From an uncultured Tenacibaculum sp. (GTDB taxonomy: Bacteria; Bacteroidota; Bacteroidia; Flavobacteriales; Flavobacteriaceae): a DNA stretch of 64,000 nucleotides. Shown here in pieces: positions 44,639-54,357 of this stretch. The stretch's first letter is position 1. Each line of letters starts with the position of its first letter. The stretch lies in assembly GCA_947497895.1 (NCBI GenBank), contig CANMIL010000005.1, positions 124,001 to 188,000 of the forward strand, in the 5' to 3' direction. Both the position numbers and the translations under genes were made by a program. The notes beneath the pieces were generated by a model that saw only the letters and a program-made list of their open reading frames with translations, made no database searches and was not told the origin of the DNA.

Positions 44639-47317
44639 TTAATTATCAGCTATTGCTGGATGCAGCCATTTTCTAGCCTTTTCCAGTGTTATTCCTTTTC
44701 TAGATGCAAAATCTCTTACTTGGTCATCAGTAATTTTACCCAAACCAAAATAAGTGGCTTGTTCATTGGCAAAATAATACCCAGAAACCGCAGCTGCAGG
44801 CCACATTGCCAAACTTTCCGTTAAGGTTACTCCAATATTTTCTTCTACCTGTAAAAGCTCCCAAATCGTTTCTTTTTCCAAATGATCAGGGCAGGCCGGA
44901 TACCCCGGTGCCGGACGAATTCCTTTGTAGGCTTCTTTGATTAATTCATCATTTGATAAATCTTCTGCCACAGCATAGCCCCAATGCTTTGTTCTCACTC
45001 TGTGATGCAAATATTCCGCAAACGCCTCTGCAAAACGATCGGCAATCGCTTGTGCCATAATTGCATTATAATCATCATGATTGTCTTTATAGATCTGTGC
45101 TAACTCATCTGCTCCAAAAATCGCAGTACAAAAAGCTCCGATATAATCTTGCTTTCCAGATTCCTTTGGTGCAATAAAATCTGCCAATGCGAAACTTGGT
45201 TTCCCTTCTCTTTTCTTTAATTGTTGGCGTAAGGTTCTAAATACTGCAACTTGACTTCCTTTCTTCTCAACAGAAATATCGTCATCATTGATAGTATTTG
45301 CTTCAAAAACTCCAAATATTGCTTTTGCTTTTAAGGATTGTTTTTCTATGATTTCTTGCAACATCTTTTGAGCATCTTCATACAAACTAGTTGCTTGCTC
45401 ACCTACAACCTCATCTTCCAAAATGTTTGGAAACTTTCCGTGTAAATCCCAAGAACGGAAAAACGGACTCCAATCGAAATAAGGTACCAATTCTTTCAAA
45501 CTAATTTGCTCTAGTTTTTGAACACCTAATTCTTTTGGTTTTGGAATCTCTAATGAATCCCAATCTATTTTAAATTTACGTTCACGTGCCTCTTCAATAG
45601 AGATATAATGCTTTTCTTTACCACGTTTTAAGAACTTATTTCTAAATTCTTCATAATCATGCTTCAGCTTTGCAACGTATTCATTGCGGGTATTTTTATT
45701 TAATAAATCCCCAACTACAGTTACTGCTCTCGAAGCATCATTTACATGAACAACTGCATTTTTATATTGTGTATCAATTTTAACAGCCGTATGTGCTTTC
45801 GAAGTTGTTGCACCTCCAATTAACAACGGAATTTCAAAATTTTGACGTTCCATTTCTTTAGCTAAATACACCATTTCATCTAAAGACGGAGTAATTAATC
45901 CACTTAACCCAATGGCATCAACATTCTCAGCTTTCGCCGTTTCAATAATCTTTTCCGGCGGTACCATCACTCCAAGGTCTACAATTTCGTAATTGTTACA
46001 ACCTAACACAACACTCACAATATTTTTACCAATATCATGCACATCACCTTTAACGGTAGCCATTAATATTTTTCCAAGAGCTTTTTGCTCTTCACTTTTT
46101 TCAGCTTCAATATATGGATTCAAATAGGCAACCGCTTTTTTCATTACACGAGCTGATTTTACAACCTGAGGTAAAAACATCTTCCCTTCTCCGAAAAGAT
46201 CACCAACAACATTCATCCCTGTCATTAAATGTCCTTCAATAACATGTAAAGGTTTGTCAACACTCAATCGAGCCTCTTCGGCGTCTTCTTCAATAAAAGC
46301 ATCAATACCTTTTACTAAGGAATGCGTAATACGATCTTGTAACGGCAATGTTCTCCACTCTAAAGCCTTACCATCATCTTCTTTTTTCTTTCCTTTTACA
46401 GTTTCAGCAAAATCAAGTAAGCGCTCGGTAGCATCATCTCTCCTATCAAGAATTACATCTTCAATATGTTCTAATAAATCTTTCGGAATGTCATCGTAAA
46501 CCTCCAACATGGCAGGATTTACAATTCCCATATTCATTCCAGCTTTAATAGCATAATACAAGAATACCGAGTGCATCGCCTCACGAACCGTATTGTTCCC
46601 TCTAAATGAAAAAGAAACATTACTAACCCCTCCACTGACACTGACATGTGGTAAATTTTCACGAACCCAACGTGTAGCTTCAATAAAGTCAATTGCATTC
46701 TTTCGATGCTCTTCCATTCCAGTAGCTACAGGGAAAATGTTCAAATCGAAAATAATATCCTCTGGAGGAAAGTTTACCTTATCTACTAAAACTCTGTAAG
46801 ACCTTTCAGCAATTTCAATACGACGCTCATAGGTATCTGCCTGACCAACTTCATCAAAAGCCATCACGATTACTGCTGCACCGTATCTTTTAATTTGAGT
46901 CGCTTCCCAAATAAACTTTTCTTCACCTTCCTTTAAGGAAATAGAGTTTACAACCGACTTTCCTTGAACTACTTGCAATCCCGCTTCAATAATTTCCCAT
47001 TTCGAACTATCAATCATAAGAGGCACACGAGCAATATCAGGTTCAGAGGCGATTAGATTTAAAAAACGAACCATGGCTTGTTTTCCATCAATCAAACCAT
47101 CATCCATGTTAACATCGATAATCTGCGCACCTCCATCAACTTGATGTCTTGCTATCGCCAAGGCTTCGTCAAATTTCTCTTCTTTTACTAGTCTAAGAAA
47201 CTTACGAGAACCTGCCACATTAGTTCTTTCTCCAACATTAATAAAATTACTTTCAGGAGTAATAATTAAGGGTTCTAATCCTGACAAGCGCATGTATTTA
47301 CTTTCTGCTTTACTCAT
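44639..47317 (-). CDS. metH: Methionine synthase, C-terminal part (folate, cobalamin and reactivation domains)
   Basis: 892 residues. It begins with the pterin-binding barrel ([40 protein letters not shown]), then the cobalamin module with the base-off histidine motif DVHDIGKN and later [14 protein letters not shown], and the AdoMet-binding reactivation domain ([29 protein letters not shown]). It transfers the methyl group of methyl-THF to homocysteine through B12. The homocysteine domain is encoded separately upstream (47822-48832), so MetH is split in two, as often in this phylum. Confidence 0.95.
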   Translation of the reverse strand: MSKAESKYMRLSGLEPLIITPESNFINVGERTNVAGSRKFLRLVKEEKFDEALAIARHQVDGGAQIIDVNMDDGLIDGKQAMVRFLNLIASEPDIARVPLMIDSSKWEIIEAGLQVVQGKSVVNSISLKEGEEKFIWEATQIKRYGAAVIVMAFDEVGQADTYERRIEIAERSYRVLVDKVNFPPEDIIFDLNIFPVATGMEEHRKNAIDFIEATRWVRENLPHVSVSGGVSNVSFSFRGNNTVREAMHSVFLYYAIKAGMNMGIVNPAMLEVYDDIPKDLLEHIEDVILDRRDDATERLLDFAETVKGKKKEDDGKALEWRTLPLQDRITHSLVKGIDAFIEEDAEEARLSVDKPLHVIEGHLMTGMNVVGDLFGEGKMFLPQVVKSARVMKKAVAYLNPYIEAEKSEEQKALGKILMATVKGDVHDIGKNIVSVVLGCNNYEIVDLGVMVPPEKIIETAKAENVDAIGLSGLITPSLDEMVYLAKEMERQNFEIPLLIGGATTSKAHTAVKIDTQYKNAVVHVNDASRAVTVVGDLLNKNTRNEYVAKLKHDYEEFRNKFLKRGKEKHYISIEEARERKFKIDWDSLEIPKPKELGVQKLEQISLKELVPYFDWSPFFRSWDLHGKFPNILEDEVVGEQATSLYEDAQKMLQEIIEKQSLKAKAIFGVFEANTINDDDISVEKKGSQVAVFRTLRQQLKKREGKPSFALADFIAPKESGKQDYIGAFCTAIFGADELAQIYKDNHDDYNAIMAQAIADRFAEAFAEYLHHRVRTKHWGYAVAEDLSNDELIKEAYKGIRPAPGYPACPDHLEKETIWELLQVEENIGVTLTESLAMWPAAAVSGYYFANEQATYFGLGKITDDQVRDFASRKGITLEKARKWLHPAIADN

Positions 47318-47367
47318 TATGAAACGGTGTACAACTACTGTTAACCAAAGCTAACAGCAGTTCTTTT

Positions 47368-47838
47368 TTATTTTACTCTAATATATTTTTCTACGATATC
47401 TCTATTGATACCAGCCTCCTTTACCTCTTCTTTTCCAAACTGGATAAGGGTATCGCCAACTATTTTTACTTTAAACGGAAATTCATGGTTTCTAATAGCT
47501 TCGACACCTACATATTCTAATTTTTCAACATAATCATCACCATTTAGTGTGTAGCTCCCAGCACCTCCGTAAAACCCGTCAGAAGTTCCTTTGTTTTGGT
47601 TAAAAAATGCAAAATGATTTTTGTTTATGATTTTAATAAAATCAGTTTTAGATAAATCTTTTACCTGAACAGAGTCCTTTTCTTTAATTTCTCCGTAAAC
47701 CAACTTCCATGTTCCTTCCACTTTTAAGGTGTTTTCTGTTTCTGGTTTTACTTCTTCGGTTACGGTAGTTTGGTTACTGCTCTTTTGGCAAGACATTGCC
47801 AGGAGTATCATACATACTCCGCTAAACATTTTGTTCAT
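47368..47838 (-). CDS. Small lipoprotein between the metH halves
   Basis: 156 residues with lipobox LAMSC (Cys17). A linker rich in Thr/Glu is followed by a beta-rich region starting [14 protein letters not shown], the opening of lipocalin-like proteins. Its start overlaps the end of the upstream metH part by 17 bases, so it is translated with it. An envelope lipoprotein inside a methionine operon is odd; a link to methionine is not supported by its sequence. Confidence 0.7.
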   Translation of the reverse strand: MNKMFSGVCMILLAMSCQKSSNQTTVTEEVKPETENTLKVEGTWKLVYGEIKEKDSVQVKDLSKTDFIKIINKNHFAFFNQNKGTSDGFYGGAGSYTLNGDDYVEKLEYVGVEAIRNHEFPFKVKIVGDTLIQFGKEEVKEAGINRDIVEKYIRVK

Positions 47839-48832
47839 CTGTAGTTAGTTTTCTTGGTTTATATTTGGCGGCAACAGTAGCGATTGCCTGTATATGTTCA
47901 GGTGTTGTTCCGCAGCACCCTCCGATAATATTGATTAAATTCTTTTTTAAATACTCTTCAATTTGATTTGCAGTTTCGTCTGGTGTTTCATCATATTCAC
48001 CAAAAGCATTTGGCAATCCTGCATTTGGATGTGCCGAAACAGCAAATTCAGTTCTCGGAGCAATAGCTTCTAAGTGTGGTTGTAGTAAATTGGCTCCTAA
48101 GGCACAGTTGAATCCAACCGATAATAAAGGAATATGTGAAATAGAAATTAAAAACGCTTCAGCTGTTTGTCCTGACAAGGTTCTTCCTGAGGCATCGGTA
48201 ATAGTTCCTGAAACCATTACAGGAATTTCTATTTTTCGTTCTTCTTTAATTTCTTCGATAGCAAACAAAGCTGCTTTGGCATTTAAGGTATCAAATACAG
48301 TTTCAACGAGTAATAAATCAGAACCTCCATCTAACAAGGCTTCTGCTTGCTGTTTGTAAGCAATACGCAATTCATCAAAGGTGACCGCTCTATACCCTGG
48401 ATCGTTTACATCAGGAGACATACTCGCCGTTCTGTTTGTAGGACCAATTGATCCAGCTACAAATCGAGGCTTGTGAGGTTCTTTTGCGGTAAACTCATCC
48501 GCTGCTTCTTTGGCTAGTTTTGCTGATTCAAAATTTAGTTCATATACTAAATCCTCCATCTGATAGTCCGCCATGGCAATAGTGGTACCTGAGAAGGTAT
48601 TTGTTTCAACAATATCAGCTCCAGCAGCAAAGTATTGTCGATGTACATCTCTTACAGCTTCAGGTTGCGTGATAGACAATAAATCGTTATTCCCTTTTAA
48701 AGGAATTGGATAGTCTTTAAAGCGCTCTCCACGAAAATCTTCTTCAGTAAATTTATAGCGTTGTAGCATGGTTCCCATGGCTCCATCTAGCACTAAAATT
48801 CTTTCTTGTATTTCTTTAAAAATATTTGACAT
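47822..48832 (-). CDS. Methionine synthase, homocysteine-binding part
   Basis: 336 residues, a homocysteine S-methyltransferase barrel. Key features: [34 protein letters not shown], a first zinc-ligand Cys in VGFNCALG and the pair in [11 protein letters not shown]. It binds homocysteine through zinc and works with the cobalamin part encoded downstream. It is the first gene of the transcript, 52 bases after the SAM-I aptamer. Confidence 0.93.
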   Translation of the reverse strand: MSNIFKEIQERILVLDGAMGTMLQRYKFTEEDFRGERFKDYPIPLKGNNDLLSITQPEAVRDVHRQYFAAGADIVETNTFSGTTIAMADYQMEDLVYELNFESAKLAKEAADEFTAKEPHKPRFVAGSIGPTNRTASMSPDVNDPGYRAVTFDELRIAYKQQAEALLDGGSDLLLVETVFDTLNAKAALFAIEEIKEERKIEIPVMVSGTITDASGRTLSGQTAEAFLISISHIPLLSVGFNCALGANLLQPHLEAIAPRTEFAVSAHPNAGLPNAFGEYDETPDETANQIEEYLKKNLINIIGGCCGTTPEHIQAIATVAAKYKPRKLTTDEQNV

Positions 48833-48884
48833 TCCTGATTTGTTAAGGTGTGTGTTATCAGGAAAAGAGAAAAGTTTTCTTTTC

Positions 48885-48984
48885 GTTATCTCTCTGTTCT
48901 AACAGTAGAATGTAGCACCTTCTTTGATTTTCAAAGGGTTGCCAAGGTTTCAACGGATCTATTCCCTCCACCTTTCTTGATAAC
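48885..48984 (-). promoter_or_regulatory. SAM-I (S-box) riboswitch
   Basis: On the minus strand, P1 is GTTATC/GATAAC (48984-48979 with 48890-48885). Between its arms are the S-box hallmarks AAGAAAGGTGGAGGGA, GATCCGTTGAAACC, TTGGCAACCC and AAGGTGCTAC. It precedes the split metH operon, so high SAM should lower methionine synthesis. The 5' P1 strand can also pair over 10 bp (TGTGTTATCA/TGATAACACA) with 48860-48851, a possible expression platform. Confidence 0.9.
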
Positions 48985-49140
48985 ACAAGTTAAGTTTATG
49001 AACTCGGGTGCAAATAAACGAATTATTTTTCACATAGAACCATATTTTCTAAGGAGTTTTCATTTTTAAATATTGAATTCTTAGTGTTAAATTTTTACTC
49101 GCAATTTTTAAATTTTGAATGTTGAGTTTGTAGTGGAGGG

Positions 49141-49310
49141 ATTCTTCAGCCGTAACCTTCTTCGAAATGAATCAATTGTCACTTCGAGTGGAATTTCATG
49201 AAGTAAAACGAAATGAAATTTTGTATCGAGAAGTCTTTATTAATATTAACTTTTAACTAGTTCTTGATATAATTTCAATCTCATTAACTTTCGATTAAAA
49301 TCACTCGAAC
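49141..49310. repeat. Dispersed palindromic repeat, copy 1
   Basis: Core at 49178-49269 is identical over 92 bases to 52336-52427. It contains an inverted repeat AATTTCAT/ATGAAATT and ends near a second half-site CACTCGAAC. Copy 2 is at 52033. Confidence 0.8.
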
Positions 49311-49430
49311 CGCTAATACTATTTAGAATATTGTTTATTGTATAGTATTTTGTTTATTATTTTATAAAGAAAACTTCCATACTGAAATGAACGGAGCTTA
49401 AAACCAATGTACAATCTTCAATATTTTTCT

Positions 49431-49573
49431 TTTAGCGGCGTCGCGGAAGCCAATACATAACATGAATTCTGTTTAGCGGCGTCGCTGAAGGCAATACACA
49501 ACATGAATTCTGCTCAGCGATGTCGCTAAAGGCAACACACAACATGAATTCTGCTTAGCGGTGTCGCGGAAGC
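49431..49573. repeat. 41-bp tandem repeat, 3.5 copies
   Basis: Units start at 49431, 49472, 49513 and 49554 (partial). Each runs from TTTAGCGGCGTCGCGGAAG-like text to CAACATGAATTCTG, with a few substitutions. GC content is well above the surroundings. Confidence 0.85.
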
Positions 49574-49966
49574 TTTTTTACTTCGTAACCATTATCCACT
49601 TTTATAAATGGAATGATTCAAAGAAACAACAACTTTAAAACATGGATATTCGAAATAACCGATAATTGAACAAAAACCAAACTCATCATTTAAAATTCAA
49701 AACTAAAAATTAAAACAAGGAAGCTACAGGAAACCGTAAGGTAATTTCACTCATTTTTTCTAGGTTAGCAACACAAAGAAAAAGCAATACTAGAAAATTA
49801 ACTATATATTACGAATTTAGGGTTGCATTATTTAACTACAATGCTCAAAAAACTCTTTTCTTATTATCACAATTTTACTTTTTAGTTTTGAATTTTAAAC
49901 AATTAACTAAATGGATAACAAAACCTAAAAGTTCCAGTTATCAGGGGACACAACCTCAATAAACAT

Positions 49967-49974
49967 TATATTTG
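49967..49974 (+). promoter_or_regulatory. -7 box of the gene at 50024
   Basis: TATATTTG, a perfect TANNTTTG match, 49 bases before the start codon. Confidence 0.5.
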
Positions 49975-50023
49975 TCGAAATATAAAAAGTCTAACCAATT
50001 TAAGAAATCAGAGATTTAAAAGA

Positions 50024-50470
50024 ATGTTATTCGTAAAAACACATAATCTTGTTACTGACAAGCCGATTGACATTGTTCGGAATGATTTAAAATCATCAAT
50101 AGAAAAACTTACTGTAACAGAATTGAACGAGACAAAATTATCTGGGTATATGAAAAATACTCAGGGAAGAGGTTATAATATTGTCTCTAACATTAATTTA
50201 AAAGAACAAACTGACAGAAAAACAATTGTGGAAATTAAAAATGAATTTGACTTATTTACTAATTTGTTTCTAATAACAACGTTTGGCGGACTTTGGGGAA
50301 TTGTGATTTACAAATTAATTAATGGGGCAAGTATTTTGAGTTTTGAAATTATTTTAATGTTGACTTTTCCAATCATTGGTGCTTTGATAACAAAATCTTC
50401 TTTTGAAATTTATGAAAAAAGGCTTATGAAAATTTACTCGTCATTACTAAAAAATGAAAAACCGAATTAA
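50024..50470 (+). CDS. Hypothetical membrane protein, 148 residues
   Basis: The N-terminal 80 residues are soluble and charged (FVKTHNLVTDKPIDIVRNDL). Two hydrophobic helices follow (about 85-103, LFLITTFGGLWGIVIYKLI, and 110-128), then a basic tail. The gene has its own promoter box and is followed within 7 bases by an attC-like inverted repeat, so it could be the first member of a cassette pair. Family unknown. Confidence 0.55.
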   Translation: MLFVKTHNLVTDKPIDIVRNDLKSSIEKLTVTELNETKLSGYMKNTQGRGYNIVSNINLKEQTDRKTIVEIKNEFDLFTNLFLITTFGGLWGIVIYKLINGASILSFEIILMLTFPIIGALITKSSFEIYEKRLMKIYSSLLKNEKPN

Positions 50471-50476
50471 AAAACT

Positions 50477-50613
50477 GGTTACAACAACGTGTATAATTCA
50501 TTGCTAGTTATAGCTTACTTACGAAAGTCCTCGCGGGCTTTCTATCCGTGATTTATTTGCTAACTTTAGTGCTTAAACACGCAACGAAATCATACACAAA
50601 CACGTTGTAAAAC
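50477..50613. repeat. attC-like imperfect palindrome, long form
   Basis: 137 bases whose ends pair: TTACAACAACGTGTA at the left and ACACAAACACGTTGTAA at the right, then GTGTAT..TTGC with GCAAC..ATACAC, and an apical hairpin GAAAGTCC/GGGCTTTC (one wobble) around 50523-50542. The next gene starts 2 bases after its right end. Confidence 0.65.
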
Positions 50614-50615
50614 AT

Positions 50616-51113
50616 TTGAGACAAGCAATTTACATAGCATTAATATTTTCAATATTGAGTTGTTCAAACTCGAAAAAGTCTGAAAATCTGAAATCTGAAA
50701 ATAATCAACCACCAATTAGTGAAATTGAAGAAGTTATTGAGAATAGATTTGTCTACGAATTTTACGTTAACTCTCTGAAAAGAGAGATGACATATGAAGT
50801 GACTAAAAAAATTAATGACAGCTCAATAATTTATATCTATAAAAATCTATCTGATAATGAAAAGAATTTAGGTTTTAAGTTTCTTAAAAAAACAAATCAA
50901 CTATTTTTTATCGGAACTGAATTTGAATTAATAAAAGAAAATTATTATTCCGACAAAACCCTATCTGAACGAGATTTTGACCTTTATGCTCTAGCTGAAC
51001 CAATGGATGATGGAAATGGACCTATGTTTTTTAACCCTGAATATGGAATTTTGAATTTGGATAATGGTTGGGGAATGGATATAATTTTTTTTAAAAAATG
51101 GACAAAAAACTGA
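50616..51113 (+). CDS. Lone lipoprotein in a cassette-like unit
   Basis: 165 residues if started at the TTG at 50616. The start reads as a signal peptide with lipobox SILSC (Cys16), then an acidic soluble domain with the tail YGILNLDNGWGMDIIFFKKW. No ATG gives a full signal peptide, so TTG is the likely start. It sits directly between two inverted repeats with matching ends (50477-50613 and 51151-51209), with no promoter of its own in view, as expected for a mobile gene cassette. Function unknown. Confidence 0.6.
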   Translation: MRQAIYIALIFSILSCSNSKKSENLKSENNQPPISEIEEVIENRFVYEFYVNSLKREMTYEVTKKINDSSIIYIYKNLSDNEKNLGFKFLKKTNQLFFIGTEFELIKENYYSDKTLSERDFDLYALAEPMDDGNGPMFFNPEYGILNLDNGWGMDIIFFKKWTKN

Positions 51114-51150
51114 ACTTGTTAAAAAATTAAATAAAACCCTTAAAAAAAAA

Positions 51151-51209
51151 CGTTTTACAACAACATGTAAAAATACATTAAAACACATTTTACACAAAAC
51201 GTTGCACAA
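51151..51209. repeat. attC-like imperfect palindrome, short form
   Basis: 59 bases beginning TTACAACAACATGTA and ending ACACAAAACGTTG, so both ends match those of 50477-50613, but the inner hairpin part is missing. GTAAAA/TTTTAC forms the inner stem. Confidence 0.55.
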
Positions 51210-51329
51210 TATAGATAGTTTATCCCCATCGAGATACACATCATACACAGCGCGCTACGGATTTTAGTTTTAAATGACTTAGAGATCTTCAATGCTTTTA
51301 AGTAACTTCACATTTAAAAATAGGTCGCC

Positions 51330-51974
51330 ATGGACGAACAAATGAAAAAACAATTAGGAATAGAAGAACACAAACCTGTAGATTGGTTTGAAACACTTTA
51401 TTCTCAGTCTAATGAAGAAGGTAGAGGTGTGCCATGGGCGAATATGGTTCCGCATCCTGTATTTCAGTATTGGATAGATAAAAACTTAAATATAGGAACA
51501 GGGAAAACTGCTTTAGTTGTCGGTTGTGGTATGGGAGATGATGCCATCGAACTTGAAGAAAATGGTTTTAAAGTTACTGCTTTTGATGTTTCTTCCAGCG
51601 CCATAGAGCTTTGTAAAAAGCGTTTTCCAGATTCTAAGGTTACTTTTGTTCAAGCCGACTTGTTAAAAGGAATTCCCGAATGGCATCAAAAATTTGATTT
51701 TGTTTTGGAGATTTTCACCATTCAAGCGCTTCCTCCAAAATATGAAAATATTTTAATCAAAAACATTACCGATTTCGTCTCTCCAAAAGGGCAACTTCTC
51801 GTTGTTACAGAAGTACAAAAATCTGAACGTGACTTTCAAAATGGACCGCCTTGGCTTTTGAATGCCAGTTATAAAAAATCGTTCGAATCTCATGGATTAA
51901 AACTTATTGAGCATTCTAATTCTTTTGAATCTCATATAGGTGGAGAATTGCATTTGAGTTTGTTTCAGAGATAA
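51330..51974 (+). CDS. Class I SAM-dependent methyltransferase, thiopurine-methyltransferase-like
   Basis: 214 residues. The SAM site is LVVGCGMGDDAIELEENGF with the acidic end of strand 2 in VTAFDVSSSAIELC, and the later motif FVQADLLKGIPEW. The N-terminal VDWFETLYSQSNEEGRGVPWA and the HPVFQYWID region resemble TPMT-type enzymes that methylate small thiols or selenium/tellurium compounds. The substrate is unknown. The gene stands alone after the cassette-like unit; its 216-base upstream gap contains part of the second inverted repeat. Confidence 0.8.
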   Translation: MDEQMKKQLGIEEHKPVDWFETLYSQSNEEGRGVPWANMVPHPVFQYWIDKNLNIGTGKTALVVGCGMGDDAIELEENGFKVTAFDVSSSAIELCKKRFPDSKVTFVQADLLKGIPEWHQKFDFVLEIFTIQALPPKYENILIKNITDFVSPKGQLLVVTEVQKSERDFQNGPPWLLNASYKKSFESHGLKLIEHSNSFESHIGGELHLSLFQR

Positions 51975-52032
51975 TTTAGGCTTTCTTTTTATCTTAAAAC
52001 GACTATCCTTTTTAATAATATTTTTTACCGAA

Positions 52033-52205
52033 AGATTTCTCAGTCCTGCCGTCCTTCGAAATGACTTAATTGTCACTTCTAGTGGAATTTCATGAAGTAA
52101 AACGAAATGAAATTTTGTATCGAGAAGTTTTAAATAATTCGAACTTTTAACTTGTTCTCGATACGATTTCAATCTCATTGCATTTCCATTAAAATCACTC
52201 GAGCT
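52033..52205. repeat. Dispersed palindromic repeat, copy 2
   Basis: Same core as copy 1 (AGTGGAATTTCATGAAGT to TTTTGTATCGAGAAGT, one change) with a diverged right part that keeps TTTCAATCTCATT and ends at CACTCGAGC. Confidence 0.75.
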
Positions 52206-52296
52206 GACAGTATTGTTTTCAAAATCAAGTTCTCTTCATTGTCACTTCAACCGAAGAGAGAAATCTCAATCATCAAATAATTATAAAAAAGAGATA

Positions 52297-52447
52297 AGAT
52301 TTCTCAGTCGTCCCATCCTTCGGAATGACACATTCGTCACTTCGAGTGGAATTTCATGAAGTAAAACGAAATGAAATTTTGTATCGAGAAGTCTTTATTA
52401 ATATTAACTTTTAACTAGTTCTTGATACTACTCCGACCATCTCATTA
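52297..52447. repeat. Dispersed palindromic repeat, copy 3
   Basis: Contains 92 bases (52336-52427) identical to copy 1. The left flank (AGATTTCTCAGTCGTCC) matches copy 2 better, so the copies look mosaic. Confidence 0.8.
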
Positions 52448-52463
52448 TTTGAAGAAATAAAAA

Positions 52464-52502
52464 AGAGGTATCGAGAACTCATACATAATTCTCGATACCT
52501 CT
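52464..52502 (-). terminator. Terminator of the cysteine operon
   Basis: Perfect 14-bp stem (arm AGAGGTATCGAGAA) with an 11-base loop and a T run on the minus strand, about 160 bases after the cysM stop. Confidence 0.65.
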
Positions 52503-52643
52503 TTATTGCTGTTACCAATAAAGGCAACTTGTTAATAATAATATTTTAAAATTTCTTTATTGAATGAACTACGACCATACAAGTGTACGAGGTATCTGTT
52601 GAATTCATAATTTTATATCTCAAGACACTCTAGTAATTAAACC

Positions 52644-52667
52644 CTTGGCTATCGCCCTGCGATTAAA
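52644..52667. repeat. 24-bp inverted repeat, right-hand member of a distant pair
   Basis: The reverse complement of 57192-57215, identical over 24 bases. It covers the stop codon of cysM. Confidence 0.7.
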
Positions 52668-53559
52668 TACCGTAATCGTATAAGTCAGAAGATAAATAAC
52701 GATCTCCTCTATCACAAACAATCGCTACAATAACTCCTTTATCGATTTGATTTGCAACTTCTAATGCTACTTTAAGCGCTCCACCACTACTCATTCCTGC
52801 CATAATTCCTTCTTCACGAGCTAATCTACGAGTCATTTCAGTCGCTTCTTCTGCACTAACTTCGATAATTTGATCAACTTTCTTTCTATCAAAAATTTTA
52901 GGTAAGTATTCTGGAGACCATCTTCTAATTCCAGGAATACGCGAACCTTCTTTTGGTTGCGCTCCTACAATTTGTACATCTGGATTTTGTTCTTTTAAAT
53001 ATGTAGAAACTCCCATAATTGTTCCTGTAGTTCCCATTGCAGACACGAAGTGCGTAACTTCTCCTTCTGTATCTCTCCAGACTTCAGGACCAGTGGTTTT
53101 ATAGTGAGCCTTCCAATTATCGTTATTTTCAAACTGATTTAGCATAAAATACCCTTCTTTGTAACGAAGTTCCATTGCCTTATCACGAGAACCTTCAATT
53201 CCTTCACTTGCCGGAGTTAGAATAACTTCTGCACCATAAGATCTCATACTCTTTACTCTTTCTTCTGTTGCATTTTCTGGCATTATTAATACCATGTTTA
53301 CTCCTAAAACCTTTGCCATTAAAGCTAAAGCAATTCCTGTATTTCCACTAGTTGCCTCAACTAAATAGTCTCCTTTTTTAATATTTTTTCTATGAATTGC
53401 CTCCGCAATCATATTGTAAGCTGCTCTATCTTTAACACTACCTCCAGGGTTATTCCCTTCTAGTTTCAATAAAAGGCGAACACCTTCTTTATTAATTATT
53501 GATGATATCTCTACTAAAGGTGTATTCCCAATGCTGTCTGTAATTGTTTTAGTCTTCAT
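52663..53559 (-). CDS. cysM: Cysteine synthase (O-acetylserine sulfhydrylase)
   Basis: 298 residues, PLP enzyme of fold type II. The PLP lysine is Lys43 in GGSVKDRAAY, the phosphate loop is TSGNTGIAL and the second loop is GTTGTIMG. The length and EVIVDR-like AIVCDRGDRYLSSDLYDYGI end fit the CysM/CysK group; cysM is preferred by similarity of the compact C-terminus. It makes cysteine from O-acetylserine and sulfide. It follows cysE by 24 bases. The last codon and stop lie inside a 24-bp repeat. Confidence 0.9.
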   Translation of the reverse strand: MKTKTITDSIGNTPLVEISSIINKEGVRLLLKLEGNNPGGSVKDRAAYNMIAEAIHRKNIKKGDYLVEATSGNTGIALALMAKVLGVNMVLIMPENATEERVKSMRSYGAEVILTPASEGIEGSRDKAMELRYKEGYFMLNQFENNDNWKAHYKTTGPEVWRDTEGEVTHFVSAMGTTGTIMGVSTYLKEQNPDVQIVGAQPKEGSRIPGIRRWSPEYLPKIFDRKKVDQIIEVSAEEATEMTRRLAREEGIMAGMSSGGALKVALEVANQIDKGVIVAIVCDRGDRYLSSDLYDYGI

Positions 53560-53583
53560 CTGTCTAGTCTTTTTTTGTGAAAG

Positions 53584-54327
53584 TCATTTTGCATATGACT
53601 TTCTTGTAGTAATTTTATTTTCTGACTCATAAGTAACTATCGATCCATCAGGAACCGATTCTGTTACGCAAACATTCGCCCCAATAATACTATCGGTTCC
53701 AACGACTACATTTCCTCCTAAAATAGTCGCATTTGCATATATAGTTACATTATCTTCAATGGTAGGATGTCTTTTTACAGATGCCAGCTCTTTTTTAACT
53801 TGCAAACCACCTAAAGTGACTCCTTGATATATTTTTACATTATTCTTTATTACCGTTGTTTCACCAATAACAATTCCAGTTGCGTGATCTATAAAGAAAG
53901 AATCTCCAATACTAGCTCCTGGATGAATATCAGTTCCTGTTATACCATGAGCATATTCACTCATCATTCTCGGTAAAATAGGTAAATTTATTTTATACAA
54001 TTCATGACTCAACCTGTGTACTGCAATTGCATGAAATCCTGGATAAGCTAAATACACTTCTCCTAAACTTTTGCAAGCGGGATCGGTTTTTTCAAAAGCT
54101 TGAGCATCTAAATCCAACTTTTCTCTTATTTCACAAAAAGATTGTTGATATACTTCCCATAAGCTCTCGGCATTTTCAATACATAATCCATTTAAAATTT
54201 CGATAAAACTATCTTTTAAATGTTCGGCCTTTTGTTGGCATACATCATCAAATAACGAATAAAATAGTTGTTTTGTAAAATTCTCTACGTTGTCTTTTAA
54301 TGATAAATTGTATTGTTCGAATTGCAT
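53584..54327 (-). CDS. cysE: Serine O-acetyltransferase
   Basis: 247 residues. A helical N-terminal region is followed by the left-handed beta-helix built of hexapeptide repeats: GTDIHPGASIGDSFFIDHATGIVIGETTVI, NVTIYANATILGG, DSIIGANVCVT. Conserved catalytic His and Asp lie in IDHATG. It makes O-acetylserine for the next enzyme, cysM. It lies 30 bases after the ferredoxin gene. Confidence 0.92.
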   Translation of the reverse strand: MQFEQYNLSLKDNVENFTKQLFYSLFDDVCQQKAEHLKDSFIEILNGLCIENAESLWEVYQQSFCEIREKLDLDAQAFEKTDPACKSLGEVYLAYPGFHAIAVHRLSHELYKINLPILPRMMSEYAHGITGTDIHPGASIGDSFFIDHATGIVIGETTVIKNNVKIYQGVTLGGLQVKKELASVKRHPTIEDNVTIYANATILGGNVVVGTDSIIGANVCVTESVPDGSIVTYESENKITTRKSYAK

Positions 54328-54357
54328 TTTCTATTTCCCTTTATATTGCAAATGTAA

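Larger units (their letters stand above)
48985..50023. other. Repeat-rich intergenic region
   Basis: About 1 kb with no credible protein gene. It holds a dispersed repeat (49141-49310), a 41-bp tandem repeat (49431-49573) and a promoter box for the next gene (49967). Confidence 0.5.
51975..52643. other. Repeat-rich intergenic region
   Basis: About 670 bases with no credible gene. It holds two copies of the dispersed palindromic repeat and a long terminator hairpin (listed). Confidence 0.5.

Noticed and set aside
49431..49573. CRISPR array
   Set aside because: The 41-bp units are directly joined with no spacers and there are no cas genes nearby.
50477..51209. A true integron array
   Set aside because: No integrase gene in the window and the site ends do not match the usual attC core, so only a cassette-like label is supported.
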